Source: Salinibacillus xinjiangensis
Lineage (GTDB): Bacteria; Bacillota; Bacilli; Bacillales; Alkalibacillaceae
Assembly (NCBI RefSeq): GCF_009649735.1
Contig: NZ_WJNH01000003.1
Span: 248,001 to 312,000, forward strand
Direction of reading: 5' to 3'
DNA length: 64,000 nt
This document shows positions 53,180 to 62,086 of this stretch, in pieces (the first letter of the stretch is position 1; each line of letters opens with the position of its first letter). Below the pieces are notes generated by a model. That model was not told the origin of the DNA. It made no database searches and saw only the letters and a program-made list of their open reading frames with translations. The translations under genes and the position numbers were made by a program.

Positions 53180-53695
53180 GTGAAAAGTAGCAAAATCGTA
53201 ACTGTTTTACTTATGGTCATACTCCTGTTAGCAGCATGTGGTACACCTGAAACCGAGTCCATGACCCTTAAGAATCACGAAAACCAAGACGTTCAAGTAC
53301 CTAATGATAAGCCTGTACTGTTTTTCTTTATTACGACTTACACCTGAAGTATTTGTCAACAGCAGCTGGTTCAGTTGCACAAAAATCTTGACAAGCTTAA
53401 GGCATTAGATTTGGACGTGGATACGTACATTATTAGTAGCGATTCCCCAGAGGAACAAGAGATGCTGTACAACGAAATTGAAAGGGTCCTTGGGGAGAGC
53501 TTACCAATTATTTCTGATCCAGATTTGAATATGATTGATCATATGGGGATGAAAAATGGTCAGGTCGCACACCGTGGCTATGGTTTGTTAGATGAAAATG
53601 GAAATGTTGTCTTCCAAACGAAAAATGATCATTGGGGCGAAGAGATTGAACAAACGCTAAGTGAAATTAAGGAAGAATATCAAAATATGAAATAA
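53180..53695 (+). CDS. Peroxiredoxin/thioredoxin-like lipoprotein with in-frame TGA (candidate selenoprotein or pseudogene)
   Basis: Frame from GTG 53180 (TAGGAGGGAG upstream) to TAA 53693-53695 with one TGA at 53345-53347. Lipoprotein signal VTVLLMVILLLAACG. Then a thioredoxin fold: KPVLFFFITTYT-[TGA]-SIC, i.e. the TGA is residue 56 and the first position of a C-x-x-C pair, also the TxxC position of peroxiredoxins. The rest (TYIISSDSPEEQEMLYNEI, LPIISDPDLNMIDHMG, GYGLLDENGNVVFQTKNDHWG) is a normal redoxin. Downstream of TGA, 53362-53378 fold into a 7-bp stem with loop GTT starting 21 bases after the TGA. Selenocysteine insertion is possible; a point mutation from TGC/TGT is the simple alternative. 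It starts 17 bases after the dioxygenase stop. Confidence 0.75.
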
Positions 53696-53701
53696 TAAAA
53701 G

Positions 53702-53740
53702 GAATCCCAGGCTGATTGGACAGTCTGGGATTTTTTTTTG
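53702..53740 (+). terminator. Terminator of the dioxygenase-redoxin unit
   Basis: AATCCCAGGCT / AGTCTGGGATT stem and TTTTTTTT. Confidence 0.85.
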
Positions 53741-53803
53741 ACCAAAAAACTCTACTGTTCTACATCCGGTTGTATATATTGCGGTAGGGGAGGCGAAAAA
53801 AAT

Positions 53804-54592
53804 ATGATTATGTATGTAACCTATATAATTACGATTATTCCATTGATTTTGTATGTGTGGTCTGCAATCAATGTAGGGGCTGGCAAAAGCGACAAAATCA
53901 ATTGGAAACGGTCCCTGTATGCCTTTTTGTTTATATTTCTTGTCAGTATCGTCGTTAATACTTATTTGAAAGTAAAATTTGACTATGATTTATTTCTAAA
54001 TGGCTATGATTTAACCGTTATTGCGGTTGTACTTGGAATCTTTTGCCTGATTTTCGCTCTTATATATACTTTTACCTATCGAAAGCTCAAACATGCCCCT
54101 AAGTCGGTTTTTGATCCTGCCGGCGTGTCTAAAATATTGGGCATGCTACTTGCAACCATTGCTGTTGGATTCTTTTGGTTTCATCCAATTGGGGAAAAGA
54201 TTCTCCTCATTCAATCCTATTCTAATGCTGAAGAAGTCTTTGCGGAGGAAGAAGAGAAGAAGGAATTTTCTCTTGCTCTGGTTTATTCAGAGGACATTTG
54301 TATCAATACACGCACCACAAGATGTAGTATGGATGACTATAAAAACATTGTGATGGCCAAAAACAACTTAAATGAGACGTATGAGGTTCAATTTAAAATG
54401 CGGGTGTTAAATATGAATGACGAGGAATTGAAGGTGATTGATTCCAATATTATGACATTGAAGCCAGGAGAAATTAAGCAGGTGAAGACATCTGAGACGA
54501 TAGAAGCGTCAAGTGAATGGAGTCAGTATTCGTTCCAAACAGAGGATCAAGTCCACAGCTATCAATATACCTTCCGTTACCGAAAGCCATAA
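53804..54592 (+). CDS. Hypothetical membrane protein
   Basis: 262 residues from ATG 53804 with GGGGAGGCG upstream (the frame is open from 53738). Four transmembrane segments (about 3-20, 32-52, 68-92, 110-128), then an extracellular domain of about 120 residues beginning at an acidic EEVFAEEEEKKEF and containing a cysteine pair (DICINTRTTRCS) and an Ig-like strand pattern. Not recognised. Confidence 0.65.
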   Translation: MIMYVTYIITIIPLILYVWSAINVGAGKSDKINWKRSLYAFLFIFLVSIVVNTYLKVKFDYDLFLNGYDLTVIAVVLGIFCLIFALIYTFTYRKLKHAPKSVFDPAGVSKILGMLLATIAVGFFWFHPIGEKILLIQSYSNAEEVFAEEEEKKEFSLALVYSEDICINTRTTRCSMDDYKNIVMAKNNLNETYEVQFKMRVLNMNDEELKVIDSNIMTLKPGEIKQVKTSETIEASSEWSQYSFQTEDQVHSYQYTFRYRKP

Positions 54593-54686
54593 TAGGTGCT
54601 TTCATTAACAAATCCTGTCACAAGTCAACCCATTGGGTACATATGCTATGAGCATAAGGTTGAAGATTAAGACAGGAGGAAAAACC

Positions 54687-55352
54687 ATGTATCATTATTA
54701 CCCGTTTACAAGACATGTAAATGCGTATACGAATCCATTTCCAGTGTACCCAGAGCCTTACCCATGCTACCAAACTGAAAATATGTACTATCCAACATAT
54801 CCATATAATTTGGAGCGTCAACAGCCGATTAGTGGTCAGGCAACATGGACAGAGGGAGGACAAGTTACGAAATGCAATCAGCCTTGGTCTTCGAATGAAT
54901 ATATGACAGTTGCTGTTGGTGAAAATACACCCTATCAATGTGGCCAAACCTTAAAAGTAACCAATCCGACCAATCAGCGTGAGGTTTTGGTTACGGTGGT
55001 TGATCAAGTAAAAGGCTTTCCACCTAATAAAATCAATTTGCACCGAAAAGCCTTTGAGGCATTAGGCGTAAGTCCAGATATGGGGGTCATCAATGTTCAA
55101 ATTACTCCCCAGCCTCAATTAGAAGAGGAAAAGTGGGGGAAATATTTATTGGAGGTTACCCAAACAGCCTATCCTAATTTTAAAGTGACTGACTACAATT
55201 CAGTTGAAAAAACGAGCGTTTCATCTAATCGAACAAGGGAAGTTTACGATTTTAAATTGCAATCACCTCAGGAAAGCCTGGTTGTTCGCGGCACGGTGCT
55301 TTATAACCCGAACACAGATCGCGTAATTTCGTTTGATATTAAAGAAATGTAA
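54687..55352 (+). CDS. DPBB/RlpA-like and DUF3889 protein
   Basis: 221 residues from ATG 54687 (AGGAGG upstream). No signal peptide; N-terminus rich in Tyr/Pro/His (YHYYPFTRHVNAY, PVYPEPYPCY) as in spore-coat-type proteins. Residues 45-130 are a double-psi beta-barrel (GQATWTEGG, YMTVAVGENTPYQCGQTLKVTN, VLVTVVDQVKGFPPNKINLHRKAFEALG) with the Asp-Gln of the active-type motif. A DUF3889 domain closes it (WGKYLLEVTQTAYPNFKVTDYNSV). Similar proteins in Bacillus are associated with spores or cell wall (inference). Confidence 0.8.
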   Translation: MYHYYPFTRHVNAYTNPFPVYPEPYPCYQTENMYYPTYPYNLERQQPISGQATWTEGGQVTKCNQPWSSNEYMTVAVGENTPYQCGQTLKVTNPTNQREVLVTVVDQVKGFPPNKINLHRKAFEALGVSPDMGVINVQITPQPQLEEEKWGKYLLEVTQTAYPNFKVTDYNSVEKTSVSSNRTREVYDFKLQSPQESLVVRGTVLYNPNTDRVISFDIKEM

Positions 55353-55354
55353 AA

Positions 55355-55392
55355 AAAGGAGCTGTTTCAATAGAAGCAGCTCCTTTTTTTAT
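55355..55392. terminator. Bidirectional terminator
   Basis: AAAAAAGGAGCTG / CAGCTCCTTTTTTT hairpin between convergent genes. Confidence 0.9.
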
Positions 55393-56009
55393 ACGGAAAC
55401 ATCTTCTTGTTGTTTAATCGTCCGATGTGGCAAACGCCATTTATAATGAACGGTCATCATTCTAAGAATCACAATCGCCACAAACAAAACATACAATCCC
55501 CAAGTCTGGTTCACCGCACCAACTCCAATTAAAAGCCCAGCCAACATTGCCCATAGACCATAAATATCCTCACGTAACACTACAGGCTTTCGACCAGCTA
55601 GGACGTCACGAAGCATACCACCACCACTACCTGTAAGTAGTGCTGCAATAATTGTAGCACTCAAAGGGTGATTCATCTCAGCCGCATATAGAGCCCCTAA
55701 AATGGCAAATGTAGATAAACCTATGGCATCAGTAAACGTACCCCACCGTTTCCATTGCTTTAAGGCACGTAGTGGGAAGAGGAACACGACTGTAATGACA
55801 AGAATTGCCATCAAAAATAACAGCCCCTGATCCCACAAAGCTGAAACAGGCACTCCAATTAATAGATTACGAATGGCACCACCACCAAAGGCCGTGACCA
55901 TTCCCAGAACATAAACTCCTAATATATCGTATTCTTCCTCTAAAGCGACAATGGCACCACTAATTGCAAAAGCAATCGTACCAATAGCGTTAAAAATTTC
56001 CCAAGTCAC
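55389..56009 (-). CDS. TRIC-family cation channel protein (UPF0126)
   Basis: About 206 residues from GTG 56009 (AAAGGGGAC upstream; ATG 56033 is open but has no ribosome site). Seven hydrophobic segments in two repeats: FNAIGTIAFAISGAIVALEEEYD...GVYVLGMVTAFGGGAIRNLLIG and FTDAIGLSTFAILGALYA...TGSGGGMLRDVLAG, the UPF0126/YvgT signature. Prokaryotic TRIC homologues form trimeric K+/cation channels. Confidence 0.88.
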   Translation of the reverse strand: MTWEIFNAIGTIAFAISGAIVALEEEYDILGVYVLGMVTAFGGGAIRNLLIGVPVSALWDQGLLFLMAILVITVVFLFPLRALKQWKRWGTFTDAIGLSTFAILGALYAAEMNHPLSATIIAALLTGSGGGMLRDVLAGRKPVVLREDIYGLWAMLAGLLIGVGAVNQTWGLYVLFVAIVILRMMTVHYKWRLPHRTIKQQEDVSV

Positions 56010-56154
56010 CGTAACCGTCCCCTTTACCTTCATAATGCTTATTACATCGTAACAAATTTTACTGGAAAAAGGGGATGATATGCGCAGGAGATTGGTTGGA
56101 AATTGCTGTTAGTGGGAGGAGTTGCTGGTGCTTGGGTGAAGCGGGAGGGAGGGT

Positions 56155-56303
56155 TCAGCATTTTGGGGGTGGACTTTGGCATATTGTTCATGAAGTCTAG
56201 CATTTTTTATGTCGACTTTAGCGTAAGAATGTTCATCTTTAGCATAATCGGATATCTTCAGCATAATAGAGAAAATATCAGCGAATAAACTTCAATTATC
56301 AGC
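56155..56303. repeat. 21-bp periodic array of TTTAGCAT motifs (array E)
   Basis: Anchors (T/C)(T/C)(A/G)GC at 56155, 56176, 56197, 56218, 56239, 56258, 56278 and 56299: steps 21, 21, 21, 21, 19, 20, 21. The best copies are TTTAGCATAA and TTCAGCATAA. Same unit and same drift (TAGC to CAGC) as array D, 6.6 kb away. Flanked by a GC-rich inverted repeat CCAGCACGCTGG (56314-56325). No gene between 56034 and 56442. Confidence 0.7.
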
Positions 56304-56397
56304 ATCTAGAGGGCCAGCACGCTGGCCGAGGGCTGTTCACCATCCACAGGAACACCGCACCGACCAAGCGTGGCTTATCAATCGCTCCCCAAACAAA

Positions 56398-56440
56398 AAA
56401 CGCCCGAGAAGGCTCAAACTAAAACCCTCTCAGACGTATC
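56398..56440 (-). terminator. Terminator of the M14 peptidase gene
   Basis: CGTCTGAGAGGG / CCTTCTCGGGCG stem on the minus strand followed by TTTTTTG. Confidence 0.8.
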
Positions 56441-56442
56441 CT

Positions 56443-57480
56443 TTATTGCTGGTAATCTAACGTATCCCAGAAACTAGTATCAGCAGTTTCCACAGATCCA
56501 TCGGCAATCGCTCTTACCGTTTCTTCCATAGTAGTTACAGCTTGTTTAATAATATAGCCGTTGCTTTTTTGTCCAAGAACATAAGGCTCATAATAATGGT
56601 CAGCCATTCCTCTCATTTCAAATAGTACGGTGGAAATATCATATCGAGCGGCTATTCCATTTCGTCCGATATTGTCGCTTGATCCGCCACGATATTTACC
56701 TAGATGTCCCCAACCTTTAGATTGGATTGCATCAAATACAATCGCGCCAAGACGCTTAGATCCTTCTAGAACTTCTTCATCAACATTTGGCGTTGTAGGA
56801 TGGAGAATGGAGCCAGATACTAGTTTTCCATCTCTCTCACTGTTTCGACCTTGGTGATGAAAATCAATCATATAATCAATATCATATTTTTGGAATACAT
56901 TTTCATGAAGAGCCCTAGCCTCTGGTTGCATATCTTCGGTAGTTTTATCATGCTCGCGGTTTAGATCATAATGATTAGCATTGTATCGAGTTAGGTGACG
57001 GTCACCATCAGCAACGTAATCTTCTAAGGAGAAGTTGACATCTCCCATGGCACCATCAGCATTAAACATTGGTACAACATACACGTTTACTTGGTCAAGG
57101 ATGCCTTTCATTTTTCCAGTCCCTAATTGTTTGATAAAATCTAACGCACCTTCAGTTGTTAGTGCCTCGTTTCCGTGTTGTTGGGTTAAAAATAAAACGC
57201 TAGGATTACTAGGGTCTGTTTCATATTTGGCAAGATAAAGATCGCGGCCTTTAACAGATTGTCCAAAAACCTCTAATTCAAGGACATCCTGTTTCGCCTC
57301 CTGATTTTGTAGGAAATCTACCATTTCCTCGTGGGTGTGTAAAATAGAAGTTTGGATTGATTCATTCCCTGTATACCCTGGACCTTCACCTACAGCTCCG
57401 ACGGTAAAGGGGGTGGTAAATAGTACGCCCATGCCCAAAACAATGGATGTCGTTACATTTAAGACCTTTTTCTTTTTCAT
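56443..57480 (-). CDS. Secreted M14 zinc carboxypeptidase
   Basis: 345 residues. Sec signal peptide (KKKKVLNVTTSIVLGMGVLFTTPFTVGAVG). M14 domain: metal ligands in QQHGNEAL (HxxE) and MIDFHHQG (His), substrate site NHYDLNREHDK, and catalytic Glu in VLFEMRGMAD. Acts outside the cell on peptides, perhaps peptidoglycan stem peptides or protein C-termini. AGGAGGAATTGG before the ATG. Monocistronic and close to the divergent clpE control region. Confidence 0.88.
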   Translation of the reverse strand: MKKKKVLNVTTSIVLGMGVLFTTPFTVGAVGEGPGYTGNESIQTSILHTHEEMVDFLQNQEAKQDVLELEVFGQSVKGRDLYLAKYETDPSNPSVLFLTQQHGNEALTTEGALDFIKQLGTGKMKGILDQVNVYVVPMFNADGAMGDVNFSLEDYVADGDRHLTRYNANHYDLNREHDKTTEDMQPEARALHENVFQKYDIDYMIDFHHQGRNSERDGKLVSGSILHPTTPNVDEEVLEGSKRLGAIVFDAIQSKGWGHLGKYRGGSSDNIGRNGIAARYDISTVLFEMRGMADHYYEPYVLGQKSNGYIIKQAVTTMEETVRAIADGSVETADTSFWDTLDYQQ

Positions 57481-57743
57481 CCAATTCCTCCTTATTTTTC
57501 TGATTTACCCAATACTGTAATGATTAGGTAATTCTATTTTAGCTAGTAATCTATTAATAAAGAAATAGACGTAAAAGACTATCTTAAAACATGCGAGAAA
57601 GGATTAGTCAGATTACTTGTCTTTTTGTAATTCAAAAGAACTGTAAATAACGATAAAATCAACTGATTTCGTGAAAATCTTGTCGGAAAAACGAGTAGAA
57701 ATTCTTAATTAAAAAGCCCCATAAATTTCCATAAACAAAAATC

Positions 57744-57808
57744 TTGAAAGTCAAAGAAGGTCAAATTATAATATAAAACAGATAAGGTCAAATATAGTCA
57801 AAGTCAAA
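57744..57808 (+). promoter_or_regulatory. clpE promoter with two CtsR operators
   Basis: TTGAAA (57744-57749), 17-base spacer, TATAAT (57767-57772). CtsR heptad direct repeats: AGTCAAA-GAA-GGTCAAA (57749-57765), lying between -35 and -10, and GGTCAAA-TAT-AGTCAAA plus an extra GTCAAA (57786-57808), downstream of the start. Both fit the CtsR consensus RGTCAAANNNRGTCAAA exactly, so heat-shock repression by CtsR is very likely. The rest of the gap 57481-57743 holds nothing identifiable. Confidence 0.92.
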
Positions 57809-57838
57809 CAAATGATAAAACTCAAGGAGGTTTTATTG

Positions 57839-59974
57839 ATGTTATGTGATGTTTGTCAACAAAACGAAGCAACGATCAATGTGTATACCCAATTTAATCA
57901 AAAAAAATCACAAGTGAAAATGTGTCATTCTTGTTTTGAAAAGGAACAGGCAAAACATAAAATGCCAACAGGTGGTGGATTTGGTTTTCCGCTAGAAGAT
58001 CTATTCAAGGGTATGAATGGAGCTAACGGATTTTCAAGCCAAATGAACCACCAAGCTCAAACTCAGTCTGGAAAAGGTGGCAACGGGGTATTAGATCAAT
58101 TTGGTCGAAATGTAACCGACCAAGCTAAAGGTGGTAAGATTGACCCTGTTATTGGACGAGATAAAGAAGTAGAACGCGTGATTGAGATTTTAAATCGACG
58201 CAATAAAAATAATCCGGTATTAATCGGGGAACCAGGTGTAGGTAAAACGGCAATTGCAGAGGGATTAGCCTTAAAAATGCTAGAAGGCGATGTTCCGTCT
58301 AAGCTGTTAAACAAAGAAGTTTATGTGATGGATGTTTCGTCCTTAACAGCTGGTACTGGTGTTCGAGGTTCTTTCGAGGAGCGGATGAAGTCAATTATTA
58401 GCGAGCTTCAACAAAGACAAAATGTGATTTTGTTCATTGACGAGGTTCATCAAATTGTAGGCGCCGGATCTGCAGAAGGTTCAATGGACGCTGGAAACAT
58501 CCTAAAACCAGCGCTAGCCCGTGGGGAACTACAAATCATTGGCGCTACTACCCTAAAGGAATATCGTCAAATTGAAAAGGATGCTGCCCTAGAGCGTCGT
58601 TTCCAACCTGTAATGGTTAAGGAACCAACGATTGAAGCAACGCTAGAAATTCTAAAAGGGTTGCAATCCAAATATGAAGACTATCATCAAGTAAAGTTCA
58701 CAGAGGATGCAATCAAGGCTTGCGCAATGCTTTCCGACCGATACATCCAAGATCGCTTCTTGCCTGACAAAGCGATTGACTTACTAGATGAAGCAGGCTC
58801 AAAGGTGAACTTACTATCAGAAGGAAAAGAGAAATCCCAAATTCAAAAGAAATTAAACCATGTTCGCCGTCAAAAGGAACAAGCCACTCAAGAAGAGCGC
58901 TATGAGGATGCAGCTAAATTGCGCGATCAGGAACTTGAGCTAGAAAATCAACTTCAAGACGGTAATGAAGAAAAAGGGATTGTTAACCAAGCGTTTATTA
59001 CAAGCTTAATCGAATCCAAAACTGGCATTCCAGTCGGGAAATTAGAAGAAGACGAAAAAGTAAAAATGAAGAAACTAGAGCAAAATCTTGCCGCTAAAGT
59101 AATTGGTCAAGATGAGGCCGTACAAAAAGTCTCAAAGGCCATCCGTCGTAGTCGTGCCGGCTTAAAAGCAAATGCACGTCCAATTGGTTCATTTTTATTC
59201 GTAGGTCCAACTGGTGTCGGAAAAACAGAACTAACCAAATCACTTGCTGAAGAGCTATTTGGTTCAAATGAAGCGATGGTTCGTCTGGATATGAGTGAAT
59301 ATATGGAAAAACACTCGGTATCTAAGCTTATTGGGTCACCTCCTGGCTATGTTGGCCACGATGAGGCAGGACAATTAACCGAGCAAGTTCGTCGCAATCC
59401 GTACAGCATCATTTTACTTGACGAAATTGAAAAAGCTCATCCAGATGTTCAACACATGTTCCTACAAATTTTAGAGGATGGTCGTCTAACAGATAGTCAG
59501 GGTCGTACCGTAAGCTTTAAGGACACCGTAATTATTATGACAAGTAACGCTGGTGTGAATGACCGTAAGAAAGTAACGGTTGGCTTTAATTCAGTTGGCG
59601 AAGATATGGAGAAAGAGTCCAATATCCTAGAGTCTCTCGGCTCCTACTTTAAGCCCGAGTTTCTAAATCGATTTGATTCCATTATCGAATTTAATTCCTT
59701 AGAAAAAGACAGCCTTCTACAAATCCTAGACATCATGCTAAACGAATTGAAGCAACAATTATCAGAGCAAGGAATTGAAATCAATGTAAACCAAGCAGCC
59801 AAAGAAAAACTGATAGAACTAGGTTACCATCCAGCGTTTGGTGCGCGTCCATTACGCCGCGTTATTCAAGAGAAGCTTGAAGATAAAATCGCTGATGTAC
59901 TTCTAGAAGAAGAACAAGAGTTCAAGCAGTTAGAAATTGGGGTTGAGAATAACGAAATTGTGGTAAAAGCATAA
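57839..59974 (+). CDS. clpE: ATP-dependent Clp protease ATP-binding subunit ClpE
   Basis: 711 residues from ATG 57839 (AAGGAGG nine bases upstream). N-terminal zinc finger [11 protein letters not shown]...CHSCFEK unique to ClpE, a Gly/Gln-rich linker, AAA domain 1 ([24 protein letters not shown]), a UVR/coiled insert ([19 protein letters not shown]), AAA domain 2 ([39 protein letters not shown]) and the C-terminal ClpB D2 small domain ([15 protein letters not shown]). Unfolds heat-damaged proteins for ClpP and helps resume CtsR control. CtsR operators precede it. Confidence 0.97.
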   Translation: MLCDVCQQNEATINVYTQFNQKKSQVKMCHSCFEKEQAKHKMPTGGGFGFPLEDLFKGMNGANGFSSQMNHQAQTQSGKGGNGVLDQFGRNVTDQAKGGKIDPVIGRDKEVERVIEILNRRNKNNPVLIGEPGVGKTAIAEGLALKMLEGDVPSKLLNKEVYVMDVSSLTAGTGVRGSFEERMKSIISELQQRQNVILFIDEVHQIVGAGSAEGSMDAGNILKPALARGELQIIGATTLKEYRQIEKDAALERRFQPVMVKEPTIEATLEILKGLQSKYEDYHQVKFTEDAIKACAMLSDRYIQDRFLPDKAIDLLDEAGSKVNLLSEGKEKSQIQKKLNHVRRQKEQATQEERYEDAAKLRDQELELENQLQDGNEEKGIVNQAFITSLIESKTGIPVGKLEEDEKVKMKKLEQNLAAKVIGQDEAVQKVSKAIRRSRAGLKANARPIGSFLFVGPTGVGKTELTKSLAEELFGSNEAMVRLDMSEYMEKHSVSKLIGSPPGYVGHDEAGQLTEQVRRNPYSIILLDEIEKAHPDVQHMFLQILEDGRLTDSQGRTVSFKDTVIIMTSNAGVNDRKKVTVGFNSVGEDMEKESNILESLGSYFKPEFLNRFDSIIEFNSLEKDSLLQILDIMLNELKQQLSEQGIEINVNQAAKEKLIELGYHPAFGARPLRRVIQEKLEDKIADVLLEEEQEFKQLEIGVENNEIVVKA

Positions 59975-59984
59975 TAGAATGAAA

Positions 59985-60019
59985 AGCTGAGCCTTAGCAG
60001 AAGGCTCAGCTATTTTTTT
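59985..60019 (+). terminator. Terminator of clpE
   Basis: AGCTGAGCCTT / AAGGCTCAGCT perfect 11-bp stem then TTTTTTT. Confidence 0.9.
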
Positions 60020-60094
60020 GGAGACAAAAAGTTTTCTGATTACAACCATTTGTGATAAGTTAATAACTACTAGACAACGAAAAGGAGGCTGACA

Positions 60095-60388
60095 ATGGGT
60101 CACGAAATCATCCTAAACGACCGATCATTCAATGCCGAAACATTACATATTGAAACCATATCACCCAAGGGTAAGTCATTACATATGGTCAAATTCCGCT
60201 TCAAAGTGATGAGCGAAGAATATCATGAGATCACAACACTTTTATATACAAACGACTTTCGAGTATCGATTCCGGAAGAAAACATAGCATTTCAGGGGAC
60301 CATACACAATTATTCCACATCTATTACCAATTTATATGAAGAAGGAGCAGTAGGAGACTTTTATTTAGAGTTAATCGAAAAACAATAG
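60095..60388 (+). CDS. ykvR: DUF3219 protein, YkvR-like
   Basis: 97 residues: LHMVKFRFKVMSEEYHEITTLLYTNDF, IPEENIAFQGTIHNYSTSITNLYEEGAVGDFYLELIE. The second half is nearly that of B. subtilis YkvR. A small beta-rich cytosolic protein of unknown function. AAAGGAGG upstream. Confidence 0.88.
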   Translation: MGHEIILNDRSFNAETLHIETISPKGKSLHMVKFRFKVMSEEYHEITTLLYTNDFRVSIPEENIAFQGTIHNYSTSITNLYEEGAVGDFYLELIEKQ

Positions 60389-60402
60389 GGGGGAGGCAAG
60401 CT

Positions 60403-60927
60403 ATGCGAAGAGTTGAAGTATCAGCCTACCAGCCAAAGTGGAAGGACTTATTTGAACAAGAGGCACGAAGGTTATGTCAATTATTTGGTTCAGTTATCTT
60501 AGATATTCACCACATTGGAAGTACATCTGTTCTAGGTTTACATGCGAAACCAATCATTGACATTATGCCTGTAGTTCAGGATATAGAAAAGGTAGATGCA
60601 TTTCATGATGACATGATTCAATTGGGGTATGAACCAAAAGGTGAGTTCGGAATTTCGGGTCGTCGGTATTTTCCGAAAGGCGGAGAAGAGCGCACCCATC
60701 ATGTTCATATGTTTCAAACGGGTAGTCCGCATATCGAGCGCCACTTGGCCTTTCGAGATTTCTTACGCACACATCCTGATGTGGCGAAACAATATGGGTG
60801 GCTGAAGACAGATTTGGCTCAGCGCTATCCCGAGAATATGAATGGATACATTGAGGGAAAGAATGATTTTGTTCAAACCACTGAGAAACGTGCACTTGAA
60901 TGGTATCAAAACAGCCGAACGAATTAA
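60403..60927 (+). CDS. GrpB/UPF0157 nucleotidyltransferase-fold protein
   Basis: 174 residues: VEVSAYQPKWKDLFEQEARRL, HHIGSTSVLGLHAKPIIDIMPVV (GST...KPIIDI is the nucleotidyltransferase-like centre), GRRYFPKGGEERTHHVHMFQTGS, HLAFRDFLRTHP. The family is widespread and often next to dephospho-CoA kinase; its reaction is unsettled. 14 bases after ykvR; GGGGGGAGG upstream. Confidence 0.9.
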   Translation: MRRVEVSAYQPKWKDLFEQEARRLCQLFGSVILDIHHIGSTSVLGLHAKPIIDIMPVVQDIEKVDAFHDDMIQLGYEPKGEFGISGRRYFPKGGEERTHHVHMFQTGSPHIERHLAFRDFLRTHPDVAKQYGWLKTDLAQRYPENMNGYIEGKNDFVQTTEKRALEWYQNSRTN

Positions 60928-60965
60928 CGGAGTGTTCAGCAATGTGCTGCAACACTCCGTTTTAC
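60928..60965. terminator. Terminator between GrpB-like gene and convergent membrane-protein pair
   Basis: ACGGAGTGTT / AACACTCCGT perfect stem followed by TTTTA on the + strand. Confidence 0.85.
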
Positions 60966-61465
60966 GTATTGGAAGCTTTAAGTAATTCATATCTATTTTT
61001 GACAAAGTGATAGAACAGTATGGTAATAGCTTGGACGCCCATATAGACTGTAAACGAATACCGTAACGCCCAATTTTTATAATTAAATACATCAAAATGT
61101 ACATTTAACCATTCATAACCAATACTAAATAAAGAACAAATGAGAATATAAAATAATACGGCCAGTCCTTGAATGTTAAATTTTTCATAAACGTAAATAA
61201 AAAAGTAACCAAAAGGACCATATAAGAAATATAAAAATACATCTGTCAAATCATATTTTCCTGTATCCATCATGTCATAAAAATTAATAGTGGGTCCTGC
61301 CATTAAATGGTCTAAAAAGCGAGCAGATAAAATCGAAAATATCATAACGAGTATTGTTATCGTTGTGGGAATATGTTTTGGCAGCAGAAACATCACACCA
61401 TATATAAGAACTAAAGATATGAGGAGAAACCATTCATTGTGGTCAAATTCTTGTGGAAGTGGCAT
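60962..61465 (-). CDS. CBO0543-type membrane protein, second of a pair
   Basis: 167 residues, about five membrane helices; motifs HNEWFLL near the start, FYDMMDTGKYDLTD and YEWLNVHFDVFNYKNW. The EWLNV...F.YK.W pattern is typical of the clostridial/Bacillus CBO0543 family of small membrane proteins. AAGGAGGGG before the ATG. Touches the upstream partner gene end to start. Function unknown. Confidence 0.75.
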   Translation of the reverse strand: MPLPQEFDHNEWFLLISLVLIYGVMFLLPKHIPTTITILVMIFSILSARFLDHLMAGPTINFYDMMDTGKYDLTDVFLYFLYGPFGYFFIYVYEKFNIQGLAVLFYILICSLFSIGYEWLNVHFDVFNYKNWALRYSFTVYMGVQAITILFYHFVKNRYELLKASNT

Positions 61466-61938
61466 TAATTCGGGATCCCCTCCTTGAGCATTCGGTGTTT
61501 AAATCCCCGCCTTAATAGTTGTATAAAGATAATGACTCCGAATAGTACAAAGATGGAATACCAAGCATTCCAACTGTTATAGGTAATGACATTCCATCGT
61601 ACGAGTAAATACTCACTTCCGTAGAAAATCAATAGGGCTCCCAAGGTTAACACACTTTTTCCAAGTAGTGACTTAAAAGCATCTAATAAATTAAAATACC
61701 ATAAATACAGTACTGGCAAAATAATAATTTCATGTAGCCTTAGAATGGTATAAGGTTCCGCATTTTTGGCCATTTCCCACAGTCCCAAGTTAATGGTTAA
61801 CACGGCCACATAGCCTGTAATAATAAACTCTAAGGTAATTAATATGAAGATATTTTCGAGAATATTTAAGCGTTTATTTATAACAGTAGTTGCAATTAAC
61901 AATCCAATGATAAGATCAAAAAAAACAACGTGTTCCAT
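61465..61938 (-). CDS. CBO0543-type membrane protein, first of a pair
   Basis: About 157 residues from ATG 61938 (the frame is open from TTG 61956; neither has a strong ribosome site). Five helices; near the end SEYLLVRWNVITYNSWNAWYS is the counterpart of the partner's EWLNVHFDVFNYKNWALRY, so the two genes are paralogues that probably arose by duplication. Its stop touches the next start. Confidence 0.72.
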   Translation of the reverse strand: MEHVVFFDLIIGLLIATTVINKRLNILENIFILITLEFIITGYVAVLTINLGLWEMAKNAEPYTILRLHEIIILPVLYLWYFNLLDAFKSLLGKSVLTLGALLIFYGSEYLLVRWNVITYNSWNAWYSIFVLFGVIIFIQLLRRGFKHRMLKEGIPN

Positions 61939-62086
61939 TGTATCAACCCACTTCAAATTTTCGACGTTATTTTTTGTGAATTATGGTTTTTTTATACAAA
62001 TTGAAGTGACTTTTTCACATTAGGTGCTTGCCAAATCTGAATTTCTGGTAATATAATAGGAATTTATAAATAAAGGGGTGGGGAGA

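Noticed and set aside
53180-53695. General reassignment of TGA as a sense codon
   Set aside because: TGA is used as an ordinary stop by many intact genes here (for example mtlR, the MBL-fold gene and the sulfone monooxygenase), so only local recoding is possible.
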